From Clostridium_AM sp900759715 (GTDB taxonomy: Bacteria; Bacillota; Clostridia; Clostridiales; Clostridiaceae), in assembly GCA_900759715.1 (NCBI GenBank), contig CAAEXF010000131.1, positions 1 through 64,000 of the forward strand: a stretch of 64,000 nucleotides of DNA, read 5' to 3'. Made by a program: the position numbers and the translations under genes. Positions 25,856-34,598 of the stretch are shown piece by piece. The notes under the pieces were generated by a model. The model was given only the letters and a program-made list of their open reading frames with translations, did not search any database and was not told the DNA's origin. Each line of letters begins with the position of its first letter. The first letter of the stretch is position 1.

Positions 25856-26802
25856 TGAGTATAGTTTTAGTTACAGGAGGAGCTGGCTTTATAGGATCTC
25901 ATCTTTGTGAAAAATTACTTCTCCTTGGACATGACGTTATAAATATTGATAATTTTAATTCTTATTATGACCCTCTTTTAAAAAGAAGAAATTGTATAGA
26001 AGCACAAGCTAAGCAGAATTATAAATTAATTCAAGGGGATATTAGAGATAAAGTTCTTTTAGGGCAAGTTTTTAAAAAATATAAGATAGATACCATTATA
26101 CACTTGGCAGCCCTTGCAGGAGTTAGAAAGTCTATTGAAAATACACTGGAATATGTGGATGTAGATATAAAGGGAACAGTCAATTTATTAGAATTTAGTA
26201 AAATGTATAATATTAAAAAATTTATTTTTGCATCCACCTCTTCTGTATATGGATTCAACGGCACGCCTTTCAAAGAAGAGGACTCTGTTATCTCACAAGC
26301 TTCACCCTACGCAGTAGCAAAACTTTCTGGAGAATTATTTTGTCGAAATTATAACAGACTTTATGGAATTCCCATAGTATGCTTACGTTTTTTCACAGTA
26401 TATGGACCAAGGCAAAGACCTGAAATGGCAATTCATCATTTTACTAGGTGCATAGAAGAAGGAAGGGAAGTTACTATTTTCGGGAATGGAAAAAGCTCTA
26501 GAGATTATACCTATATTGAAGATATTATACAGGGGATTATAGCTTCAATGCAGGTGAAATCTTCTTTTGATATATTTAATTTAGGGGGAGCAGAGCCTGT
26601 TGCACTAAATGATTTAATTTATGTTATTGAAAAAAAACTCGGTAAAACTTCAAAGAAAGTTTATTTAGGAAATCAACAAGGCGATGTAGAGCACACCTAT
26701 GCAGATATTACAAAGGCAAAAAAACAATTAGGCTACAGTCCTAAAGTAAAGTTAGAAGAAGGTATTGAAAGATTTATTCATTGGTATAGGGGTATAGTTT
26801 AG
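25855..26802 (+). CDS. UDP-glucuronate 4-epimerase-like SDR
   Basis: 315 residues. Extended short-chain dehydrogenase with GGAGFIGSHL (NAD), SSVYG and YAVAKLSGE (catalytic Y-x3-K), ending with the usual FIHWYR segment. Coupled to UDP-glucose dehydrogenase, it most likely makes UDP-galacturonate for the sugar polymer assembled by the operon. Other UDP-sugar 4-epimerase activities cannot be excluded. Confidence 0.87.
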   Translation: MSIVLVTGGAGFIGSHLCEKLLLLGHDVINIDNFNSYYDPLLKRRNCIEAQAKQNYKLIQGDIRDKVLLGQVFKKYKIDTIIHLAALAGVRKSIENTLEYVDVDIKGTVNLLEFSKMYNIKKFIFASTSSVYGFNGTPFKEEDSVISQASPYAVAKLSGELFCRNYNRLYGIPIVCLRFFTVYGPRQRPEMAIHHFTRCIEEGREVTIFGNGKSSRDYTYIEDIIQGIIASMQVKSSFDIFNLGGAEPVALNDLIYVIEKKLGKTSKKVYLGNQQGDVEHTYADITKAKKQLGYSPKVKLEEGIERFIHWYRGIV

Positions 26803-26844
26803 TAATTTCTTCAGATATTAGGTCATAGAAGCAGTCTACTGAGT

Positions 26845-26890
26845 CTTAGGTTGTTGATAAACTTATTTTTTCAGCAACCTAAGAAGTTTT
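26845..26890. terminator. Bidirectional terminator after the coat-sugar operon
   Basis: CTTAGGTTG (26845-26853) pairs with CAACCTAAG (26875-26883), followed by AAGTTTTTT on the plus strand. It also lies just past the convergent peptidase gene. Confidence 0.8.
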
Positions 26891-26903
26891 TTACACAGTT
26901 ATT

Positions 26904-27965
26904 TTAATTACTTCTCCAATCCGGAAATTCTACACCATCATTTGTCTCTACAAAATCACATATAGCATTTGCAATTTTATCTATTTGGTCATAGTCTAAA
27001 ATGTCTGGAGTATCTGTAGGCTTATTAGCTAATTTTTCTATATTTTCTTGCACTATAAAAATATTAGGTATGCCTTCAGCTTGAAAACTGCAATGGTCAC
27101 TTAAACCTTCTACTTTAGAGTCTGCAAAGCTAATATTATTCTTTTTAAAGGTAGACTCTACAGCGTCATATAGTTTCTCAGATAGCCTGCTTTCATTGTG
27201 TAGAGCAAGGTTTTTACCTGCATTTTTAGCTCCTATACAATCAATATTAATGTTGTATAAGCTACTACTATATAAGTGCTTAGATTTGATGTCCTGTACA
27301 AAGGCTCGACTTCCTTCCATAAATTCTTCTTCTCCATTAAAGGCACATAGAACTATATCCATATTAAAAGGTTTATCCTTTGATTTTTCTTTTAATATAT
27401 GTGCTATCTCTATCAAAGCTGATACACCAGAAGCATTATCTAATGCTCCTCTATTAATCTTTCCATTAACATATCCTAAATGGTCAAAATGAGCTGATAT
27501 TATTACTGCTTTTTTACTATCCTTACCTCTTATAACCCCGACAACATTGTTGACGTTCTTAGTCTTAGCGTTCTTTTCATCACCTCGATAGGTGCTAGCA
27601 ATCTTTTGAGAATACTTTTCATAATAGCTATTCCCAAATAGAGGATTTAGTCCTATATCTTTAAAAATTTTAGCAATATACTCTCCAGCTTTTTCATTCC
27701 CCTTTGAACCAGTTAACCTTCCCTGAAATTCATCTGAGCATAAGGTGTTCACAATTTCTTTAGTATCTGGAATTTTTACAGGAGTTTGAACCTGTGTTGA
27801 TTGGGCTACTTGTCCATCACCTTGAGCAGATCTCTTAATGCTTGAAGTATAAGAACAAAACGTAAAAGTTATAGTTATAGCACAGATAGCACCTAATTTT
27901 AATATATTTTTAATAGTAATCCCCCCAATAATTTTATATCTATAATTCTTTATATGCTTATTCAA
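26904..27965 (-). CDS. Secreted M28-family zinc aminopeptidase
   Basis: M28 metallopeptidase with SAHFDHLG, RGALDNASG and FNGEEEFMEG metal and catalytic motifs, then DSKVEGLSDHCSFQ. The N-terminus has a hydrophobic signal segment (ILKLGAICAITITFTF) before Cys-Ser, possibly a lipoprotein. The first conventional start is TTG 27965 with no good ribosome site, whereas GGGGGG lies 6 nt before an ATT codon at 27912-27914 that gives a textbook signal peptide, so the true start may be that ATT. Hydrolyses peptides outside the cell. Confidence 0.85.
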   Translation of the reverse strand: MNKHIKNYRYKIIGGITIKNILKLGAICAITITFTFCSYTSSIKRSAQGDGQVAQSTQVQTPVKIPDTKEIVNTLCSDEFQGRLTGSKGNEKAGEYIAKIFKDIGLNPLFGNSYYEKYSQKIASTYRGDEKNAKTKNVNNVVGVIRGKDSKKAVIISAHFDHLGYVNGKINRGALDNASGVSALIEIAHILKEKSKDKPFNMDIVLCAFNGEEEFMEGSRAFVQDIKSKHLYSSSLYNINIDCIGAKNAGKNLALHNESRLSEKLYDAVESTFKKNNISFADSKVEGLSDHCSFQAEGIPNIFIVQENIEKLANKPTDTPDILDYDQIDKIANAICDFVETNDGVEFPDWRSN

Positions 27966-28034
27966 ATTCTTCGATTATTATTCTATAAGGGTTTCTTACT
28001 CTTACGACGCAGTTTTAAAATATAACGTACTATC

Positions 28035-28112
28035 TCATAATTTCATCTTCAATGCTTTGTTGATAGTTTCTTGAATAATATGGCTACAACATTTACCTAA
28101 AGGATTATTAAT
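28035..28112 (-). pseudogene. 3' fragment duplicated from the CopZ-type gene at 32689
   Basis: The region matches the last 25 or so codons and downstream flank of the 32689-33180 gene nearly base for base over about 90 bp (same NPLGKCC...IIQETINKAL coding), with a small insertion near the stop. No upstream part of the gene is present. It is a partial duplication or a rearrangement scar. Confidence 0.75.
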
Positions 28113-28131
28113 AATAATATTCTAATCTATA

Positions 28132-28260
28132 TCAATTTTTTTCATATAGATTAATCTGAATGTATTCTCAATGCGCTTGCCTTTTATTATATGGTTAGCG
28201 CCATGATTCTGTAACACATCTTTAAGGTCAACATAGTATGTACTGAGAAAAGACAGCCTC
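28132..28260 (-). pseudogene. Possible coding remnant of unknown gene
   Basis: An open frame without a start reads ...STYYVDLKDVLQNHGANH... and ends in KKIDID at TAG 28132-28134. Its composition looks coding and it sits next to the copZ fragment in a rearranged interval. No family recognised; chance openness is possible. Confidence 0.3.
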
Positions 28261-28285
28261 TAAAAAGTCTAGTTAAGGATAAATA

Positions 28286-28473
28286 TTTATCCGATGACTT
28301 ACCCGCTCTAATACTCCCATCGCACTCTGTGAAAGCGATTCGCACCAAATCGGAGATTTGAGCTCTCTGCTTTTCTTCAAGTGGGAGTAAAGAGCGGCTA
28401 TGTCCCTGGATAACGACTTCTAAGATTCAGATGGAGTCAAAAACTCCACCTGAAGCCAAGAATTCTGTTTATA
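28286..28473 (+). repeat. Dispersed two-hairpin element, copy E (type ii, with insert)
   Basis: 188 bp. Same ends as copies B and C (TTTATCC ... CTGTTTATA) and the same stems. The first apical loop carries the CGCACTCTGTGAAAGCG... insert with its internal CAAATC/GATTTG hairpin. It lies 60 bp upstream of the solute-binding protein gene. Confidence 0.88.
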
Positions 28474-28533
28474 GGAATTGAGCAGAATAGAAAATCAATG
28501 GACAGGAACTCACTAAATAAAGGAGGCAAAAAA

Positions 28534-29397
28534 ATGCTAAAAAAACCTAAGATTATAGGTATTTTCATGGCGTTATTGATGACGATAATGGGGATTGCAG
28601 GATGCGGTAAAGTTTCAAAAGACACTCCAGGCCAGGGCCAGGTATCATCGATTTATGTACCAGATGATTCGTTAACAAGAATAAAAAGGTCTGGGAAACT
28701 TGTAGTAGGTACACACGCAGGATCATTTCCATTTACAATGATTGATTCTAAGGGAGAACTTATAGGATTTGATGTAGACATAGCAAAATACCTTGCTAAA
28801 GGTCTAGGTGTTGAGCTTGAACTAGTGGACTATGACTGGAATGGTCTTACTTCTACACTACTTGCAAATAAAGTAGACATTGTTATAGCTGACATGACAA
28901 TTACTGCTAAAAGAGCCTCAAACGTTAGCTTTTCAAATTCCTATTTTGAAACAGGTCAATCTCTGTTGATTAGCAAAAAAAAACCGGAAATAAATACATG
29001 GCAGGACCTAGACAAAAAAGGAGTGATTATTGCGGTGCAAATGAGCACCTCAGGTGAATACGCAGCTCAAAGATTATTTAAAAACGCCACCATTAAATCC
29101 TTTACGTCAGTAAATGAGGCAGGACTCGCTTTGAATACAGGAAAAATAGATGCAGTTTTGATGGATCAGCCATGGGTAGCAGTTTGGGCGGCGAAAAATC
29201 CTAAAACCACTTATGCAAAACTTGATATAATTACCAAGGAAAAGCTCGGAATAGCTGTAAAGCAAGGAAATCCAGAGCTGCTACAGTATGTTAATACATC
29301 AATAGAAGCTTTAAGGGATACAGCAGAATATGAGGATATGTTTACTAAATGGTTTGTAGATATGAAATGGCTAAATGAGGTTGAAATAAAAAAATAG
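28534..29397 (+). CDS. Polar amino-acid ABC transporter solute-binding lipoprotein
   Basis: 287 residues from ATG 28534 (AGGAGG 7 nt upstream), in preference to the in-frame ATG at 28498. Signal peptide with lipobox GIAGC, then a family 3 solute-binding domain (SGKLVVGTHAGSFPFT, GFDVDIAKYLAK, DIVIADMTITAKRA). Captures an amino acid outside the membrane for the permease and ATPase encoded next. Ligand not predictable. Confidence 0.92.
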   Translation: MLKKPKIIGIFMALLMTIMGIAGCGKVSKDTPGQGQVSSIYVPDDSLTRIKRSGKLVVGTHAGSFPFTMIDSKGELIGFDVDIAKYLAKGLGVELELVDYDWNGLTSTLLANKVDIVIADMTITAKRASNVSFSNSYFETGQSLLISKKKPEINTWQDLDKKGVIIAVQMSTSGEYAAQRLFKNATIKSFTSVNEAGLALNTGKIDAVLMDQPWVAVWAAKNPKTTYAKLDIITKEKLGIAVKQGNPELLQYVNTSIEALRDTAEYEDMFTKWFVDMKWLNEVEIKK

Positions 29398-29472
29398 AGG
29401 GAAGAAGTGGTGCAGGGTATATTTAGGATATTCTGCACTACTTAGCAAATTTAAAAAAGGAGATGAAATCAA

Positions 29473-30126
29473 ATGTTCTTTGATATAAACGAAGTTATAG
29501 GATACTTTCCTCTTTTACTTTTAGGGCTAAAGACAACTTTAATTATATCTGCAATTTCTATAGTAATCTCAGTTATAATTGGCACAATCGCTGGTCTTAT
29601 GAGGGTTTCCAGTAATAGATTTTTATACTACACTTCAACAGTTTATATAGAATGGATTAGAGGAACACCTCTTATGCAGCAGCTTCTATTTATATATTTT
29701 GGTCTTGGAATGATAATAGATATATCTGCTATGTTTGCTGGGATTTTAGGCTTATCAATATTTTCAGGAGCTTATATTGCAGAGATAGTACGAGCAGGTA
29801 TTGAATCAATTCCAAAGGGACAAGCAGAAGCCGCCTTATCCCTGGGAATGAACTCTATGCAAACCATGAGACACATTATATTGCCTCAGGCAATTAGAGT
29901 TGTATTGCCGCCGATATGCTCTCAGTTCATTTCTCTCATTAAGGACTCATCTTTAGTATCGGTATTATCTATAACGGAGTTAACTTATATGTCAAGAAAA
30001 ATTGTTGGGGCAACCATGGCTCCCTTTGAAATATATCTGACAGTTGGACTTATGTATGTATTTATTACAGTAACGCTCTCTCAGCTTATTAGAAAACTTG
30101 AAAGGAGGCTTAAAAATAATGCTTAA
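29473..30126 (+). CDS. Amino-acid ABC transporter permease (HisM/GlnP type)
   Basis: 217 residues, five helices. BPD_transp_1 domain with the EAA-type loop GQAEAALSLGMNSMQTMRHIILPQA that contacts the ATPase, and the family motif EWIRGTPLMQQLLF. Ribosome site AAAAAGGAGATG. It overlaps the ATPase start by 8 bp. Confidence 0.93.
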   Translation: MFFDINEVIGYFPLLLLGLKTTLIISAISIVISVIIGTIAGLMRVSSNRFLYYTSTVYIEWIRGTPLMQQLLFIYFGLGMIIDISAMFAGILGLSIFSGAYIAEIVRAGIESIPKGQAEAALSLGMNSMQTMRHIILPQAIRVVLPPICSQFISLIKDSSLVSVLSITELTYMSRKIVGATMAPFEIYLTVGLMYVFITVTLSQLIRKLERRLKNNA

Positions 30127-30853
30127 AATAAAAAATCTATACAAATCCTATGGAAAATTAAGTGTTTTAAAAGGAATTAATCTGGAGGTTGAAGCTGGGA
30201 AGGTAATAGTAATTATAGGCCCCAGTGGTTCAGGAAAGAGCACACTTTTAAGATGTATTAATGGGCTGGAGCCAATAGATAATGGAACAATTGAGGTTGA
30301 TGGTATAAGAGTTGATGGAAAAAGCCGAAAACAAAATCTATTTAAAATAAGGCAGATAGTAGGCATGGTATTTCAACAGTTTAACTTATTTCCTCATCTA
30401 TCGGTTTTAGAAAATATCGCAATCTCTCCTAAAATAGTAAAAAATGAAAATGTAAAAGATGCAGAGGATTTTGCACTAGAGCTGCTTAAAAGAGTTGGTC
30501 TTGAGGAAAAATCTAAATGTTTCCCAGAGCAGTTGTCCGGTGGGCAAAAACAGAGGGTGGCAATAGCAAGGGCAATGGCAATGAAACCTAAAATTCTAAT
30601 GTTTGATGAACCAACCTCTGCACTTGATCCTGAGATGATCGCTGAAGTTCTAGAGGTAATGAGAGGTTTAGCAAATGAACGCATTACAATGGTTTGTATT
30701 ACACATGAAATGGGTTTTGCCAGAGAGATTGCAGATAAAATGATATTTATTGATGATGGTATAATCATAGAAGAAAATTCCCCTGAAGAGTTCTTTAAGA
30801 ATCCTAAAAAGGAAAGAACCAGATTGTTTTTAAGTAAAGTTTTGAATAAATAG
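30119..30853 (+). CDS. Amino-acid ABC transporter ATP-binding protein (GlnQ type)
   Basis: 244 residues. ATG 30119 with AAAGGAGG upstream; the TTG at 30098 lies before the ribosome site. Walker A GPSGSGKST, Q-loop VFQQFNLF, signature LSGGQKQR, Walker B ILMFDEP, H-loop THEM. Energises import by the preceding permease and lipoprotein. Confidence 0.95.
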   Translation: MLKIKNLYKSYGKLSVLKGINLEVEAGKVIVIIGPSGSGKSTLLRCINGLEPIDNGTIEVDGIRVDGKSRKQNLFKIRQIVGMVFQQFNLFPHLSVLENIAISPKIVKNENVKDAEDFALELLKRVGLEEKSKCFPEQLSGGQKQRVAIARAMAMKPKILMFDEPTSALDPEMIAEVLEVMRGLANERITMVCITHEMGFAREIADKMIFIDDGIIIEENSPEEFFKNPKKERTRLFLSKVLNK

Positions 30854-30926
30854 CATTTTGCTTTTAATATACTTTACGTTTCAATAGTTCACTTAATAAT
30901 ATAAAAATATGTTAGGAGGGATTGTC

Positions 30927-32300
30927 TTGGAGGTTCAAATTAAAAAATTATCAGAGAATGTAGATTCAAATATTTGTTATATGCCAAATGACATTTTCAA
31001 CCTTTTTAAATTATCTAAAGAAATCCTATATAAATTTCATCTTGGACAAAGCCATGAATACTCCTATATAACTCCAATGGTCGAACAGGATAAATGTATG
31101 TATTTTTCAAATTCAGTGTTCAAAAAATTACTGCTTTTTGAGGGCGTTACATTGAATATCTGGAAAAATGGAGATGAGATTTATCTTGGACCTGTTGTAG
31201 GGATCTTTGTAAAGTCTAAATCCACAGCAGCGCTTAGAATTGGAAAGCACTCTTTTTTCATACAAAAGCATGCTGAGGCAGGCAGTAAAACAAACTGTCT
31301 ATCATACTTCTATTCTATTGAAGGGATAAACTGGGATGAGGGAAAGATAAAGGGATACACTTTTGTTCAAAACTTGAATGAGTGGAGATACGATTGGTTC
31401 CCAATGCCAGATGTTATATATGATAGAGGAGTGCATTTTAATGAATATCAAAAACCCTATGTAAAGTATATGAGAGAGCAGTTTAGAGCGAATAATGTTC
31501 ACTTTATAAATAGCCCAAGATATTTCAACAAATGGAAGGTTTATGAATGCTTATCAAAATATCCGGATGTAAGTATTTATTTACCTAAGACAATTATTTA
31601 TAGGAGTTTTAGTGACGTTTTGTCCATGTTAAACGAATATGAATTTATTTTTGTTAAGGCCTCTAGTGGAAGTCTCGGAAAACAAGTATTATCTATAGAA
31701 CAAATTGATAAAAAATATAAACTCAACTTCAACAAACATGGTTTAAAAGAAATTATATTCAAAGAAATAGAAGATGTAAAAATGTTTGTAGAAAAGTTTG
31801 TTAAAGAAAGACAGTTTGTGGTACAGCAAGGAATCAGACTATTAAAATATAATGGGCGTAATATGGATCTTCGTGTATTATTGATTAAAGATAGACAGGG
31901 AAAGTGGGAGGCTGTACGGCACCACTGCAGAATTGCCCAAAAAAACTATACAATTACAAATTGCAGCTTGGGAGCAGATTGGATAAACTATGAGAAGGTA
32001 TACCCTTACCTTAGCAGCCCATTTTGCAAGAGAAGTATTCCTGATAAAGAAGAACTTGTAAATACAACTAAGAAAATTCTTTATTATTATGAGAAGGAAT
32101 TCGGATCCTTTGGAGAACTGGGTATGGATATGGCGGTAGATATATATGGAGATATATGGTTTATAGAAGCCAATACAAAGCCGGATAAACTTTCAAGGCC
32201 AGGCCTATATGATCCAAAAAAAATACCTCCTCAAGCTATTAATATTTTTGAGTATGCTAAGTTTTTGGCAAGTAATGAAAGAAAAATGTATACAAGCTAA
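30927..32300 (+). CDS. YheC/YheD-type ATP-grasp endospore coat-associated protein
   Basis: 457 residues from TTG 30927, six bases after TAGGAGGG. The upstream ATG at 30909 precedes that ribosome site. The N-terminal domain is typical of YheC/D; the C-terminal ATP-grasp domain has FVKASSGSLGKQV, QQGIRL, DLRVLLIKD and WFIEANTKPD (Mg-binding). Such proteins associate with the spore coat or ligate small molecules. Probably unrelated to the upstream transporter. Confidence 0.85.
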   Translation: MEVQIKKLSENVDSNICYMPNDIFNLFKLSKEILYKFHLGQSHEYSYITPMVEQDKCMYFSNSVFKKLLLFEGVTLNIWKNGDEIYLGPVVGIFVKSKSTAALRIGKHSFFIQKHAEAGSKTNCLSYFYSIEGINWDEGKIKGYTFVQNLNEWRYDWFPMPDVIYDRGVHFNEYQKPYVKYMREQFRANNVHFINSPRYFNKWKVYECLSKYPDVSIYLPKTIIYRSFSDVLSMLNEYEFIFVKASSGSLGKQVLSIEQIDKKYKLNFNKHGLKEIIFKEIEDVKMFVEKFVKERQFVVQQGIRLLKYNGRNMDLRVLLIKDRQGKWEAVRHHCRIAQKNYTITNCSLGADWINYEKVYPYLSSPFCKRSIPDKEELVNTTKKILYYYEKEFGSFGELGMDMAVDIYGDIWFIEANTKPDKLSRPGLYDPKKIPPQAINIFEYAKFLASNERKMYTS

Positions 32301-32342
32301 ATATACCTTTGGGCACAATATAAGAAAAATGCGAAGCATTTT

Positions 32343-32527
32343 TTAGAGGACAATTGACAGAGGACAGTGAAGGTAAGTTTTCTTCCTTACGTCAGAAAAC
32401 TATTATATTTTTAAGCTCGTTTCGCTAAGGCGAAACATTGATTCATAGTATAAATTAAAGATTTTTCGCAGCACAGCGGAGAAAATCCTCCTTCATTGTC
32501 CTCTGTCAATTGTCCTCTGTCCTCTAA
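32343..32527. mobile_element. MITE-like element with 31-bp terminal inverted repeats
   Basis: Left arm 32343-32373 (TTAGAGGACAATTGACAGAG...) is repeated inverted at 32490-32527, where one GTCCTCT unit is duplicated. The roughly 115-bp interior encodes nothing and has small palindromes (GTTTCGCTAAGGCGAAAC). Short non-coding DNA with long inverted ends is typical of a MITE. No target duplication was confirmed. Confidence 0.7.
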
Positions 32528-32590
32528 ATTTTGCGTCGTAAAACTTTTACATTATGACGCAACTTAAAAACATTCTAAACTAATAAAAAT

Positions 32591-32661
32591 TTATTTTGTA
32601 TGATATAAGAGTTCAATATCTCCATCTACAAATCCAACACCAACAGCCTGCAATCCATGAT
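32591..32661 (-). pseudogene. 3' fragment related to the 124-aa gene at 40767
   Basis: Encodes GLQAVGVGFVDGDIELLYHTK and a stop, almost identical to the end of the protein at 40767-41141 (GLRAVGVGFVDGDIELLHHVK). Only the 3' end remains, directly abutting the CopZ-type gene's downstream region. Confidence 0.75.
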
Positions 32662-32688
32662 TAATAAATAATATTAAAATATAACCTA

Positions 32689-33180
32689 CTATCTCATGTT
32701 CAATGCTTTGTTGATAGTTTCTTGAATAATAGGGCTACAACATTTACCTAAAGGATTATTAATTTCACACTTTCCATTCTTCATTGCTCCTGTAAGTCTA
32801 ACAATATCCTTAATATCTTTTGCTCCATCATTAAGTACTGCATTAATAATTTGTTCTTCCATTACTTGGTTACAGTAACATATATATTTAGGATTAGCGT
32901 CTTTTTTATACCAAATAGGAATTTTCATATCTTGTTTTTTAAATATTACATTACCACCTAAATTATAATAAACAACATCACAATTTTCATTTAAGCAAAT
33001 ACGATAATTAACCTCACTCACTTTGTTTACAAGGCTATCAAGTATAAAATGCTTAACAGTTATTCCTTTTACTTCTTTAGTATCTCCGTTACATACAGGG
33101 CATACAGAAAGCTCTTCTGCTGAACCAACAGAATTTTCTTTACTTGCTCAACAAGACATCTTTATATCTTTGTTTTTCAT
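32689..33180 (-). CDS. CopZ-type [2Fe-2S] metallochaperone, probable selenoprotein (in-frame UGA at codon 11)
   Basis: Reading from ATG 33178-33180 (GGAGGTGT 5 nt upstream) gives 163 codons with one in-frame TGA at 33148-33150, in MSC-U-ASKENS. Downstream it continues through a zinc-type CPVC domain (CPVCNGDTKEVKGITVKHF), NENCDVVYYN, and a Bfd-like [2Fe-2S] region (YICYCNQV...NPLGKCC), as in archaeal CopZ and clostridial iron-sulfur metallochaperones. The UGA replaces a Cys of the usual N-terminal Cys pair. A GTG start at about 33021 would lose the entire zinc domain and the strong ribosome site. A nonsense mutation is the alternative. Confidence 0.8.
33115..33133 (-). promoter_or_regulatory. 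Candidate bacterial SECIS hairpin
   Basis: UUCUGUU pairs with AGCAGAA (one U-G wobble) and leaves a GGUUC apical loop whose first G is 22 nt after the UGA. Known bacterial SECIS elements place a loop with G/GU 16-37 nt downstream of UGA; E. coli fdhF has a GGUCU loop. Confidence 0.6.
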
Positions 33181-33241
33181 CTTTTACACCTCCAAAATTA
33201 AGCTATCAGGACATACTATTCTTAAAGTATGTCCCACTTTT

Positions 33242-34201
33242 TCAATTAAAAATTAATTGATATAACATTTGAATCCTATAAGGCTCGCTATATATATAAT
33301 ATAATATTGACGCCATTACTACAAAACAAAAGATACTGATATATATAATGTTATTTCTTCGATTATTAGCAATATTTTTAGCATTAACAGAAAGTGAAAA
33401 TATAAAATATCCTAAGATTCCTGTTGAAATCAGTATTATACACCATTCAGTGTTTAGATATCCGTATCCATGGACATTTATTATTGACCATATTATCCAT
33501 AGTACCCAGCATACCGCAAAAGTTAAAATTGCCAGCCCCCTATACATACTACTGCTATCTAAGTTAGCGGAAGTCTTAACTCCTGTTTCTAAAAAATATT
33601 TAATATTATTTGATGCTACTTCATGTCCAAGGCTATTACTATGATATTCATTTTTTATTTTTTCAGGATAACTATACCTTATCTCTCCAGGGAATACCTC
33701 ATTACTTTTACTAATATCGAAGTCTTTTGGTAATTCTTTTATAGCAACATAAGTAAGTTGATTATTTTTTTCATCTTTAAAAAGTTCTTTTAGATATGTA
33801 TCAACACCGGTAATTCCTTCATTCACTAATTTTTTTTCTACCAACTTAATTTGGGAATCCATAGCATTATATCTTTTAAGAAAGCCTTGATGTACAAAAA
33901 ATGATGTTATAAATAATATGCCAGATATCACTAATAAAACTAGTGATGCTATTAATGTTTTTTGAGCAAATAATTTTTGAAACTTTAGTACCTGATTTAA
34001 TTCCTTTCTTATCTGAAACTCTTCTCCAAATCTTTCTATAGCAATTCTGACGCTTTCCTCTTCAGTAACTCCATTTTCTTGAAGCTCCTTCACAGTTTGT
34101 ATTAAATGACTTCTCATTTCTTGTTTTAAATCTTCTGCTTCTTTAGAGGAATCACTTGCACCTCTATATATAGAATCTAGGTATCTATCTATTCTATCCA
34201 T
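33242..34201 (-). CDS. Permease-prefix-domain membrane protein paired with PadR
   Basis: 319 residues. The N-terminal cytoplasmic helical domain (about 1-75, EDLKQEMRSHLIQTVKELQENG) is the 'permease prefix'/HAAS type found next to PadR regulators. Four membrane helices follow (about 85-107, 207-225, 240-262, 275-300). It overlaps the PadR stop by 8 bp. Role unknown; probably modulates envelope stress responses. Confidence 0.75.
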   Translation of the reverse strand: MDRIDRYLDSIYRGASDSSKEAEDLKQEMRSHLIQTVKELQENGVTEEESVRIAIERFGEEFQIRKELNQVLKFQKLFAQKTLIASLVLLVISGILFITSFFVHQGFLKRYNAMDSQIKLVEKKLVNEGITGVDTYLKELFKDEKNNQLTYVAIKELPKDFDISKSNEVFPGEIRYSYPEKIKNEYHSNSLGHEVASNNIKYFLETGVKTSANLDSSSMYRGLAILTFAVCWVLWIIWSIINVHGYGYLNTEWCIILISTGILGYFIFSLSVNAKNIANNRRNNIIYISIFCFVVMASILYYIYSEPYRIQMLYQLIFN

Positions 34202-34535
34202 TTTTTTCCTCCCCCAAAAATTTATCTATTATACTCTTAAAAAACTGCCATTCTTTTTGTGAGTTCTCTAAATATTTTTTGCCTTTATCAGTTATATGAT
34301 GGTATTTTCGCCTTCCCCCGCCACTTATTGAGTCGTCCCAGCATGACTCTACAAGTCCATTGTTTTCAAGTCTTTTTAATACTACATACATTGTTCCTTC
34401 TTTAATTTCAAAGGTTTCTTGACTTGTGTTTCTTATCTTTTTAGCAATATCATATCCGTATAAATCTTCATCTTCTAATAGGCTCAATATTATACTTTCA
34501 ATGTACCCTTTTATCATCTCTTTGTTTATTTCCAA
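34194..34535 (-). CDS. PadR-family transcriptional regulator
   Basis: 113 residues, the short PadR type. Winged helix with YGYDIAKKIRN, EGTMYVVLKRLENNGLV and GGRRKYHHITDKGKKYL. TTG start behind AGAGGTGATA. A near-perfect palindrome upstream suggests autoregulation together with the membrane protein gene. Confidence 0.92.
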   Translation of the reverse strand: MEINKEMIKGYIESIILSLLEDEDLYGYDIAKKIRNTSQETFEIKEGTMYVVLKRLENNGLVESCWDDSISGGGRRKYHHITDKGKKYLENSQKEWQFFKSIIDKFLGEEKNG

Positions 34536-34574
34536 ATATTATCACCTCTACAATATCATAGCATATATTACTCT

Positions 34575-34598
34575 ATAGTGTAAAGTAGTTTATACTAT
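34575..34598. promoter_or_regulatory. Palindromic operator upstream of the PadR gene
   Basis: ATAGTGTAAA (34575-34584) and TTTATACTAT (34589-34598) are inverted 10-bp arms with one mismatch around GTAG, 40 bp upstream of the PadR start. PadR proteins bind ATGT/ATAGT-type dyads of this size. Confidence 0.5.
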
